DNA of 64,000 nt from Hemerocallis citrina. Lineage: Eukaryota; Streptophyta; Magnoliopsida; Asparagales; Asphodelaceae. Under the pieces are notes generated by a model. It was not told the origin of the DNA, searched no databases, and saw only the letters and a list, made by a program, of their open reading frames with translations. Location of the stretch: the NCBI GenBank assembly GCA_017893485.1, contig CM030363.1, positions 173,750,686 through 173,814,685 of the forward strand, given 5' to 3'. The stretch's first letter is position 1. Each line of letters begins with the position of its first letter. Below are positions 10,881 through 19,808 of the stretch, piece by piece. The translations under genes and the position numbers were made by a program.

Positions 10881-11466
10881 CTTTTTCATAAAGAGATCTA
10901 GAAGGCGTCCGAACCCCCCATTGTGACGCATTGGTAATAAACCTCCACAAGGCCAACTTTGACGTGCATCGGGTCCTAGTTGACAATGGCAGTTCCGTCA
11001 ACATTCTCTTTCTAGAGGTCTTCCAGGGGCTCAAGCTATCCAGGGATCGACTCAAGCCTACAGGCTATACTCTCCACGGGTTCACTAGAGTGCCAGTGAT
11101 GATCGAGAGTGTCATAACTCTCGACGTAACCGCTGGCAAAACTCCTACCACCAGAACCGAGCCGATGGACTTCATGGTGGTAGATGTGAAAGCCGCCTAC
11201 AACGTCATCCTGGGCCGACCGAGCCTAGTTGCTCTCCGGGCCATACCCTCAGTCTATCACATGAAGATGAAATTCTCCACCACAGCGTGCGTGGGAGAGG
11301 TCAGAGGGAGTCAGGAGGTGGCCCGTAAATGCTACATGACCTCAGTGGGAGGACCGGTACTCTCCCTTGAAGCTCTTGAACTCCCCCAAGGGAGCACCCC
11401 ACCACCTATATCGGAGCTGGTCGATGAGCTGGAAGAGGTGGCCTTCTCAGAAGGAGATCCGACCTG
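10881..11466 (+). pseudogene. Tat aspartic protease
   Basis: Retroviral-type protease that cleaves the polyprotein. The catalytic motif is in HRVLVDNGSSVNILF (about 10970-11015), with DNGSS in place of the usual D-T/S-G, as is common in Tat elements. The flap and C-terminal block are recognisable (FMVVDVKAAYNVILGRPSL). The upstream joint carries a TAA at about 10888. The domain ends at a TGA (11464-11466) that replaces an Arg codon between protease and RT. The frame is otherwise clean for about 178 codons. Confidence 0.85.
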
Positions 11467-12486
11467 AAAATTCCAGATTAGCAAAGTCCTTCCCTCTCCC
11501 ATTCACTCCGATATAATCCAGTATATAAGGGGAGATCGAGACCTCTTCGCCTGGACTGCTACTGACATGCCAGGAATCTCTGAGGAGCTCTCCATGCATC
11601 ACCTTAGTGTCGCTTCGGGGGCTAGACTAGTTCAGCAAAAGTGATGCAAATTTGCCCCGAGCGCCAGCAGGCCATTAAGGAGGAGGTTGAGAAACTCCTT
11701 AGGGCTTGGTTCATATAGGAGGTCAACTATTCGGAATGGCTGTCCAATGTCATCATGGTCAAGAAAGCCAGCGGGAGCTGGAGGATCTGCATTGACTTCA
11801 TGGATCTAAACAAAGCCTGCCCCAAAGATCCATTCCCGCTCCCTAGCATGGATGCCCTGATTGATGCATCCTCGGGCCACGAACTCTTAAGCATCATGGA
11901 TGCGTTCTCTGGGTACAATCAGATAAGAATGTTCCCTCCGAACATTCTAAAGACCTCTTTCGTCACTGATCAGGGCCTATATTACTACCGGGTCAAGCCC
12001 TTCGGGCTTAAGAATGCCGGTGCCACCTATCAACACCTTGTTAACAAGGTCTTTCAAGGAACAGATTGGGCTGAACATGGAAGTCTATGTAGATGACATG
12101 TTGGTGAAGAGTGTCAGCAAATGGATTATGCCTATGATCTCCAAGAAGCTTTTAACATGTTGAGGAGACACAATATGAGACTGAACCCGAACAAGTATGT
12201 ATTCGGCGTCTCATCCAGCAAGTTCTTGGGGTTCGTGGTCAACCAAAGGGGCATAGAAGCCAACCTCGAGAAGATCTAGGCCAAACTCAACATGGCTCCC
12301 CCCTCCAGTGTTAAAGATGTGCAAAGACTCACTGGGCGCCTTACGGCGATAGGGCGTTTCCTATCCAAATTCGGGGGAAAATGCCTCCCGTTCTTCAAGG
12401 CCCTCAGGGGAGCTAAAGGATTTGAGTGGGGGCAACAGCAACAAGAGTCCTTTAACCAGCTCAAGGCATACCCCCCCCACTCTTGA
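11467..12486 (+). pseudogene. Tat reverse transcriptase, broken
   Basis: The pre-RT linker keeps DLFAWTATDMPGI, then the RT fingers and palm: GSWRICIDFMDLNKACPKD (about 11770-11820), SIMDAFSGYNQIRM with the first catalytic Asp (~11892-11930), and VKPFGLKNAGATYQ. A one-base frameshift near 12062 separates this from VYVDDMLVKS (~12080-12110), which carries the YVDD active site. The connection region follows in pieces (VNQRGIEANLEKI, then RLTGRLTAIGRFL). There is a TAG in the pre-RT region (11718-11720) and another at ~12278. Confidence 0.88.
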
Positions 12487-13300
12487 GCAAACCAAAGCCC
12501 GGGGAAGTCCTCTACTTATACCTCGCCGCATCGGAGCAGACCCTCAGCGCTGTTTAGTAAGAGAAGAAGACAAGACACAGAGGCCTATCTACTACGTGAG
12601 TAAAGTCCTTAGAGACGCTGAACTCCGTTATCCGAAGCTAGAGAAGATGGCCTATGCCTTGGTCATGGGGGCCCGAAAGCTCCGACCCTACTTCCAGTCT
12701 CACTCGGTGGTCGTTATTACTGACCAGCCGCTCAAACATGCCCTCCACAAGCCTGAAACCTCATGGCACCTTATGAAGTGGTCCATCGAGCTGAGCCAAC
12801 ATGATATCAGCTATCAACCTCGAACCGCTATTAAGGCTCAAGCCCTAGCGGAATTCATAATAGAGAGTACAATTTCCGATGCCAGCAAAGCGATAGAGGA
12901 GCCCCCGTTCTGGACAGTGTATGTTGATGGGTCCTCGTGCACTGATGGGAGTAGAGCAGGAGTTATACTGGCCGTTCTAGATGATTTCATCCTCCAATAC
13001 TCACTCCGTATCAACTTCAGGGCATCCAACAACGAGGCTGAGTATGAAGCCCTTATAGCCGGCCTGTGCATGGCTCGCAAGGCCGGGGCCGGAGCCAAAC
13101 GTGTCAAGATATTTAGCAACTCGCAACTGATGGTGAACCAGGTATTAGGGGAATACGAAGCGCGAGACGGTTGCATGGCCAAGTACTTGGCCAAAGTCAA
13201 GGATCTAATGGTCTCTTTCGAGGACGTGCAGCTCCAGTGAATTCCCTGAGAAGATAATGCACAGGCGGACGCCCTCTCAAAATTAGCTTCCTCTTCCTTC
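12487..13300 (+). pseudogene. Tat RNase H plus second (archaeal-type) RNase H
   Basis: Two RNase H modules in tandem. The first is the normal Ty3 type (RPIYYVSKVLRDAELRYPKLEKMAYALV at ~12580-12665, ITDQPLKHAL, then WSIELSQHDISYQPR). The second begins with WTVYVDGSSCTDGSRAGVIL at ~12910 and continues with NNEAEYEALIAGLCMARKAG and SNSQLMVNQVLGEY. Asp (VDGSS), Glu (NEAEYEAL) and a later S/D position form the RNase H core. In the SNSQL block the usual Asp of SDSQL is replaced by Asn. The dual RNase H is the main diagnostic for the Tat group. A TGA at ~13238 breaks the link to integrase. Confidence 0.88.
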
Positions 13301-14660
13301 CAAGGGCTCGAACAAATTGTCTTGATAAAAGTTCTACTGAGGCCCAGCATCGAGGAAGAAGGCCCCGAGCCAATGAAGATGCTGCCCTTACAACTCAGGG
13401 AGAATTGGATGAGGCCTCTGCTTGAGTTTCTCAGAGATGAGATCCTTCCCTTAGATCGTAAAGAAGCCCGAAAGATCCGAACCAGAGCCGAGCGGTACAC
13501 ACTCATCAAGGGAGTCTTGTACAAATGCTCCTGCACCCAAGTAGACAGCAGACCCTACTTGAGAAGTCTCTCCCCCGACGAAGCCCGGTATGCTATGAAA
13601 GAAGTACATGAAGAGATATGTGGCGCTCACTTAGGAGCAATGTCTCTCGCCCACAAAATCTTGAACTATGGATACTTCTGGCCTACTCTCCTTCGCGATG
13701 CCGAATAACACGTTCGTCAATGCGGCCCTTACCAAAAATTCTCAACAATCCTCCCGCCTACCGCAAGCTCAGCTCTCCTCTCTATCAAGTCCTACCCCTT
13801 TGGGAATGTGGGGAATGGACCTGTTCGGGCCTTTACCTCCAGCACCGGGCCAGCTAAAGTTCCTTGTTATGGCAATTGACTATTTCTCTAAGTAGATCGA
13901 AGCTGAGCCCCTAGCAACGATCACGGAGACTAGGGTGCAACGCTTCTTTTGGAAAAACGTTGTCTGCAGATTCGGTGTGCCCTGAATCTTGATAACGGAC
14001 AATGGAACTCAGTTTACGGGGGCAGCCTTCCACACTTTTACCCAGACCTGGGCATTCAGTAACGATTCTCCTCGGTCTTCCACCCCCAGTCCAACGGTCA
14101 CGCAGAGAACGCCAATCGGAAAATTCTCTCCGGCCTAAAAAGAGACTGAGCAGGTCGGCTAAGGGGTTATGGGTAGAGCAGCTCCCCAATGTGCTCTGGA
14201 ACTATCGCACTACGAAGAGGACCCCCACGGGAGAATCGCCCTTCAACCTCACTTACGGCTCCGAAGCCGTTATCCCTCTGGAGGTGGGCCACCCCCCCCC
14301 CCTCACTTGATTGATTACAACGAAGAGCAAAATGCGAACGAGCTTCGCGGCAACTTGGACCACATCGATGAGATCCATCAGAGATCCTCCATTCGGCAAG
14401 AAACCTATCGACGTAGGATCGAGCAATCCTACAATAAGAGAGTCCGTCCTACTAATCTCAAAGAAGGGGATCTAGTGCTCAGAAAGCTATCAATTTCTTT
14501 CCCCAGCAAGAAAGGCAAGTTGGCACCCAACTGGGAAGAACCATACAGGATCTCCAAAGTTTTTCGCCCTGGCGCTTATCAACTTGAAGATCTGGGGGGC
14601 AAGAGGGTGCCGAGGACATGGAACGCAGAGCACTTATTGAAGTACCAAGACGGTGTTTAA
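13301..14660 (+). pseudogene. Tat integrase, broken
   Basis: Zinc-binding N-terminal region at ~13600-13740 (HEEICGAHLG, YFWPTLLRDAE). The last Cys pair reads CGPYQ, so one zinc ligand is Tyr. Catalytic core: GMDLFGPL (~13815, first Asp), [12 protein letters not shown] (~13988, second Asp) and [14 protein letters not shown] (~14085, Glu). The C-terminal part includes [19 protein letters not shown] and VRPTNLKEGDLVLRK. Stops occur at ~13707, ~13894 and ~13984, and frameshifts at ~14060 and ~14300. The frame ends at 14660. No chromodomain is present, as expected for Tat. Confidence 0.87.
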
Positions 14661-14840
14661 ACACCGCTCCAAGCAAATTCTTCTAGAGCGTTCTTAAAAC
14701 ATTTTGAAGCTTTTTTCTTTTCTTTATTAAGTGTAATAATGGCTCGCAACTCAAAAGCAACCACTTAGTAATTATTTTTAATAAAGAGCGGTTCTCTCTC
14801 TCAGAAAAACTATTGTCTTAATATTCTGTCACCGAGCGCA

Positions 14841-15190
14841 TACTCTCTAAACGACAAATTCAGAGTCCAACACTTGGTTCGATACAACTTTTTCTACTTG
14901 CGAACAGGCGAGTACAAAGTAGCTCACCATTCAGAATTGCTCCTACAACTGTTGATACTCTCTAAACGACAAGTTTGGAGTCCAACACTTGGTTCGATGT
15001 AACTTTTTGCTACTTGCAAACGAGCGAGTACAAGGTAGCTCACCATTCGGAATTGCTCTTACAACTGTTGATACTCTCTAAACGACAAGTTCGGAATCCA
15101 ACACTTGGTTCGATAAAACTTTTTCTACTTGCGAACGAGCGAGTACAAAGTAGCTCACATTCCGAATTGTTCCCACAACTGTTGATACTC
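14841..15190. repeat. Three tandem ~115-bp repeats after pol
   Basis: Units start at 14841, 14955 and 15072 with TACTCTCTAAACGACAA and run through CAACACTTGGTTCGAT, CTACTTGC and GTAGCTCACC. They sit in the non-coding region between integrase and the antisense ORF. Confidence 0.9.
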
Positions 15191-15524
15191 TTGCGAACAT
15201 TAACGAAACACAAATTCTCACAAGAAGCTCGAGAAATGGGTATATTATTTCATCAAAATTTGAGGTACAAGTCTAATTCTAGACCAAAAACTCACATTAT
15301 TTCATCAAGATTTGAGAAGCAACTGATATGAAACGAAGACTACAAGATTACAAAATTTTGCCCTAGCCCTTCCTAGGGAACGGGATGCTTCTATTAAGCG
15401 ATACATGCGGTCGGCGAGCGTTGTGTTGCTGTCACCTCATTTCCATAGAAGTCTCCAAGCCGACGAGTCGAGTGGTGTCGTCAACACCTAGGAGCCTAAC
15501 AATCGCCTCGACAGATGCTCCGCT

Positions 15525-16182
15525 CTATGAGCCGGCTACCCCGCTTTGCGCGTCCCCAGGGTGTCTCAAGACGGGGGGCGAACGAAGCGCCAACTCGTGA
15601 AATGACCTTCCTTGGGCATACTCACCCCGAGGGCAGTAAGTGCTTCTGACGTTACTCCCCTCAGAAAGCTGTCGCAGACGAAGGTTCTCTGCCTCTAGCT
15701 CCACGATCTGCTCCTTCAGCGAGTTGTCCGTCACTTTGACCTTCAGGCGAGGCATTTGGCTCGAGCTGCCCCCACGAGAAGCCTCGGAGATAATCCTCCG
15801 AAGGTGCGCTGCCTCCAGACTCTTCTCAAGCACCACGTTCTTCAATTCGTCTCTCTCAGACCTCGCGTCGAATAAAGATTGACGAAGGAAATCCCAAGCC
15901 TTTCCTGACGGCCATCGAGGGACATGTCTCCTCGCCTTCAGGGGGCACTTCGTGAAATCTCTCCTCGATGCACCTCATCTCGATTTCTCGACGAGCCAAG
16001 GTTAGCTTCAGATGACCCAACTCGCGCTCGGCTCTATAGAGCATCTCTTGAGACCGAGCTAGCCCCAACTTGGCGACACCCAAATTAAACCGGAGACAAG
16101 ACACCGCGCTAATCTGTGAAAGTCGAACAAAAAAAAGAGCGTGAATGTTTAAGTTCGAAGAACCAACATGGAAACACTGCAC
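15525..16182 (-). pseudogene. Antisense coiled-coil ORF in Tat 3' region
   Basis: Two minus-strand frames joined by a frameshift near 15880. The upstream part (15856-16182) has amphipathic helices (RAERELGHLKLTLARREIEM). The downstream part (15525-15845) continues with ELKNVVLEKSLEAAHLRR and KEQIVELEAENLRLRQL, a clear coiled coil with Leu heptads. A pyrimidine-rich CAG near 16108 in the upstream part could be a splice acceptor. Antisense ORFs between pol and the 3' LTR are reported for several Tat-type elements (Grande, for example). I infer this is such an ORF; its function is unknown. An origin as a captured host fragment is also possible. Confidence 0.5.
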
Positions 16183-16465
16183 CTAAACAAAGCTACTGAG
16201 ACAGCTCGGAAGTAGAGCAAACCCACAAAAGTTTCGAAGTCACACAACACTTGTCAAAGAAGAAGATTCTCGCCTGAAGCTCAAGTAAGAGAAAGAAATC
16301 ACCGGAGAAAAAAATTAGAGGGTGAGCTAATGAGAAGGGGGGTGGAGTTTTATAGAGAGGGGCACATCAACCGTGACTAAAAGACCTCTGAAAGCGCAAA
16401 GGCCCGGCCTATTTACCGCAAAACGACGAGAAAAATGGAAAACTCAACAGAACTTTGACTAGTGA

Positions 16466-16969
16466 ATGGTCAAACGGTCAGCGTGCCGTATGTCACTCTC
16501 TTGGACTTTGGCAAAGTGTGCCGAGCACTCTTGCCACCAACGTCCAAATAGGAGAAAAATTCTCCTAGACTTCGACAACCTGTGTCGAGCACTCTTGCCA
16601 CCGACGTCCAAATGCGAGAAAAAACTCTCTTGGACTTCGGCAACGTGTGCAGAGCACTCTTACCACCGACGTCCAAATGCCAGAAAAACTCTCATGGACT
16701 TCGACAACGTGTGCCGAGCACTCTTGCCACCGACGTCCAAATGCGAGAAAAAACTCTCCTGGACTTTGGCAACGTGTGCCGAGCACTCTTGCCACCGACG
16801 TCCAAATGCAAGAAAAAACTCTCCTAGACTTCGGCAACGTGTGCCAAGTACTTTTGCCACCGACGTCCAAATGCGAGAAAAAAATTCTCCTGGACTTCGG
16901 CAACCTGTGCCGAGCACTCTTACCACCGACATCCAAATGCGAGAAAAAACTCTCTTGGACTTCGACAAC
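16466..16969. repeat. 65-bp tandem array, left block (~7 units)
   Basis: Period 64-65 bp with core GCCGAGCACTCTTGCCACC, then CGTCCAAATGCGAGAAAAA and CTGGACTTCGGCAACGTGT. The outer units carry an extra GGTCAAACGGTCAGCG stretch. Open frames on both strands here (for example 16565-16975 minus) are by-products of a 65-bp unit without stops, not genes. Confidence 0.93.
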
Positions 16970-17436
16970 TAGCATTGGTATAACTAAACGAAACCCTGGA
17001 TCTGACCCGGACTCGACATTGGACCGGAACCGACCCGGCCTATCCAGGTCCGGGTCATAAAATGGGACCCGTTGTACTTTCGGGTCCGGGTCCGCTCAAA
17101 AGAGACCCAACTCGGACCCGGACCCGTAAAAAAAATCCAAAAAATCAACATAAAAATAAATATTCTTTCATCATCCCTTCCCTCCTTCATCCTCAATTTT
17201 AAAATTTCCTCTTCCAAACCCAAAACTCATGTTTTTTACTTCTCTCCTTTATTCTAAATCCTCCACTCGCCGCTCACACTCCCGCTCCTACCCAAACGGG
17301 TAGAAATATTTTAATAAGACCCGAACCTGGAACCGGACTCGGTCCTCACGGGTCCGGGTCCGGGTCCAATTTTTGGACCCGTAGGAGGCCGAGTCCGGGT
17401 CCGGGTAGTGAAGGACCCGACCCGATACCAATGCTA
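16970..17436. mobile_element. hAT-like MITE inside the array
   Basis: 467 bp with identical 12-bp terminal inverted repeats TAGCATTGGTAT (16970-16981, and reversed at 17425-17436). It is flanked by an 8-bp near-duplication (TCGACAAC on the left, TCGGCAAC on the right). The interior is non-coding and full of GGGTCCGGGTCC/GGACCCG motifs on both sides, likely subterminal binding repeats. It divides the 65-bp array into two blocks. Confidence 0.8.
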
Positions 17437-18400
17437 TCGGCAACGTGTGCCGAGCACTCTTGCCACCTGACGTCCAAATGCAAGGAAAAATTCTCCTGTA
17501 CTTCGGTAATGCGTGCCAAACACTCTTGCCACTGACGTCCAAATGCGAGGAAAAACTCTCCTGGACTTCGGCAACGTGTGCCGAGCACTCTTGCCACCGA
17601 CGTCCTACTGTGAGAAAAAACGCTCCTGGACTTCGGCAACGTATGCCGAGCACTCTTGCCACCGACGTCCAAATGCGAGAAAAAACTCTCCTGGACTTTG
17701 GCAACGTGTGTCGAGCACTCTTGCCACCAACGCCCAAATGCGAGAAAAAACTCTCCTGGACTTCGACAACGTGTGCCGAGCACTCTTGCCACCAACGTCC
17801 AAATGCGAGAAAAAACTCTCGTGGACTTTGGCAACGTGTGCCGAGCACTCTTGCCACCGACGTCCAAATGCGAGAAAAAACTCCCCTGGACTTCGGCAAC
17901 CTGTGCTGAGCACTCTTGCCACCGACGTCCAAATGCGAGAAAAACTCTCCTGGTCTTCGGCAACATCTACCGAGCACTCTTTCCACCGACCTCCAAATAT
18001 AAGAAAAAACTCTCCTGGACTTCGACAATGTGTGCCAAGCACTCTTGCCACCGATGTCCAAATGCGAGAAAAAAATCTCCCGCACTTCGGCAACCTGTGC
18101 CAAGCACTCTTGCCACCGACATCCAAATGCGAGAAAAAAAAACTATCCCGAACTTTGGTAACGTGTGCCGAGCACTCTTGTCATCGACGTCCAAATGCGA
18201 TAAAATGCGTTAACTAGTCAACGGTCAACGCGCCACATGTCGCTCTCCTGGACTTCGGCAAAGTGTGCCGAGCACTCTTGCCACTGACGTCCAAATGCGA
18301 GAAAATGCGTTGACTGGTCAACGGTCAACGTGTCACGTGTCGCTTCCTGGACTTTGGTAAGGGGTGTCGAGCACTCTTGCCACCGATCCCCAATGGCGAA
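17437..18400. repeat. 65-bp tandem array, right block (~15 units)
   Basis: Continuation of the 65-bp array after the MITE. The last two units (from ~18205 and ~18310) are longer and include GTCAACGGTCAACG, like the first unit of the left block, so the array is bounded by related edge units. It makes up most of the Tat post-pol region. Confidence 0.93.
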
Positions 18401-18960
18401 AAAATGATTGCCTCCCGATGCGCGCTCGTGATCAGAGCGCTTAGATTGCGCCATGTCATCAGGCGGCAGATCTACCGTTTGATCGCCCAGGAAATCGCGC
18501 CAGAGCTCCGATGGACGCTCCAGATCATGCCAAGTCGATAATGGCTAATTAATCCTTTTATTTATATATTAATTCAAATTAATTATTTAAAAAATTGCGA
18601 AAAATAATTGAAAAATTCAAAAAAAAATAATGAAATTTTTTTTAAAAAAATAATTCTAAATTCGGGAAAATATTTTGAGCTCCTGGAAAAATAATTATTG
18701 GTTAGAATAATTAATTGGTACTTTTTAAAACTAGATTGTTACTTCACAATATTAAATAAATAATTGGGAAAATAGTTTTAAAAATCCGAAAAAATCACAA
18801 AAAATGCAGAAAAGTCAAAGAATAATTTTGGGCATTTTACTAGCTCAGAAAAACACCGTTACACCTCGAGCAAGATCCAAACTCCTTTAAGAACTCCGAT
18901 AAAGTCCCGTACACTATTGAAACAGTAAAACTACTCCCCAAATGCTGTAAAACAATCTTT
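18401..18960. other. AT-rich spacer before PPT
   Basis: Non-coding 3' untranslated part of the Tat element. It changes from GC-balanced to strongly A/T-rich with A-runs. No ORF or repeat of note. Confidence 0.7.
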
Positions 18961-18976
18961 AGGAGTGGGGGGCTTG
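18961..18976 (+). other. Polypurine tract of Tat element
   Basis: AGGAGTGGGGGGCTTG lies directly upstream of the 3' LTR and would prime plus-strand cDNA. Confidence 0.8.
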
Positions 18977-19638
18977 TGATATGGCTAAAAATATAATTAA
19001 ATCGGGACTGTTCAAATCGGACACGGATCTTAAAGCTCTCAAGGATAAAACGGTAATTTCACCTACAAACGGATCTGAAATGTGAACCAGGTCTCTTCTT
19101 CAAAGCCCAATAACGAATAAACAGATATGTCCTATTGGATATGGGTACCAACCCGTTACAAACCAATTCAGAAGGATACAAAAGAATTCAGATTCGTGAT
19201 TATCCCTAAGTGGCGGGTTTAACCACTTCTTATCCATCAACACCGGGAAGTAGAGATTTGTCCTTATCTCGAAATGGGTTTCTAAGGCGACTATAAATAC
19301 CCTTCTCCCCCCACCGTAACAAGGTAATGAATCTTTTTCTACCTAAAGCTCTTTCTAATCTTGGAGATTACTGACAAGAGCGTTGAAGGCTCTTTCTAAT
19401 CTTGGAGATTACTGACAAGAGCGTTGAAGGCTCTTTCTAATCTTGGAGATTACTGACAAGAGCGTTGAAGGGTTCATCGCCGGGATCCATTCCGGTGTAT
19501 CAAATTTTGTGCAGGTTCGCGGCATCGGCAAGGAACAGGTCAACACGTTGGTGAAGGTCAACAGGTTCGCTTTACTGTTTTCTTCAAATAACTCACAAAT
19601 TCATCTGTTTGCTCCCACACCCGAAATCAGCAGCAACA
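18977..19638 (+). repeat. 3' LTR of Tat element
   Basis: 662 bp starting TGATATGG and ending CAGCAGCAACA, then the target duplication GAACC. It is 90 bp longer than the 5' LTR, mostly because a 41-bp unit (GCTCTTTCTAATCTTGGAG...) occurs three times at 19348-19470 but once in the 5' copy. TATA box at 19292-19298. Confidence 0.92.
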
Positions 19639-19808
19639 GAACCTATGTTTTTTAAGAGTATTGTGTTGAGTTTCTTTGCTATGTACAACACTTATCTCTA
19701 ATATTATAATGGGAGAGTTTGAATTATCGTTTGTAAACATACCAAATTATGTATATTGCGTGTACATTACTAATATGAAGGATGCCTCAGGTTCGAGGAC
19801 ACACTACA
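19639..19808 (+). repeat. Duplicated segment, copy 2 (right part) and flank
   Basis: 19639-19720 resumes the segment interrupted by the Tat element and matches ~4656-4735. 19721-19808 is unassigned AT-rich sequence up to the Helitron-like end. Confidence 0.7.

Larger units (their letters stand above)
8245..19638 (+). mobile_element. Ty3/gypsy LTR retrotransposon, Tat-type, full length but decayed
   Basis: An 11.4-kb element flanked by the 5-bp duplication GAACC (8240-8244, 19639-19643). It has two LTRs, a PBS, gag, protease, RT, RNase H, a second (archaeal-type) RNase H, integrase, a long post-pol region and a PPT. The extra RNase H and the large non-coding 3' region with tandem repeats and an antisense ORF are hallmarks of the Tat group (Retand, Ogre and Grande relatives). 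All coding domains are present in order but carry many stops and frameshifts. The related uninterrupted site at 4385-4740 confirms both ends independently. Confidence 0.93.

Noticed and set aside
16565..16975. Long open frames on both strands across 16470-18217
   Set aside because: All are produced by a 65-bp tandem repeat without stop codons; the encoded peptides are the repeat read in different frames.
16466..18400. CRISPR-like array
   Set aside because: The units are contiguous and nearly identical along their full length with no variable spacers, and the context is a plant retrotransposon.
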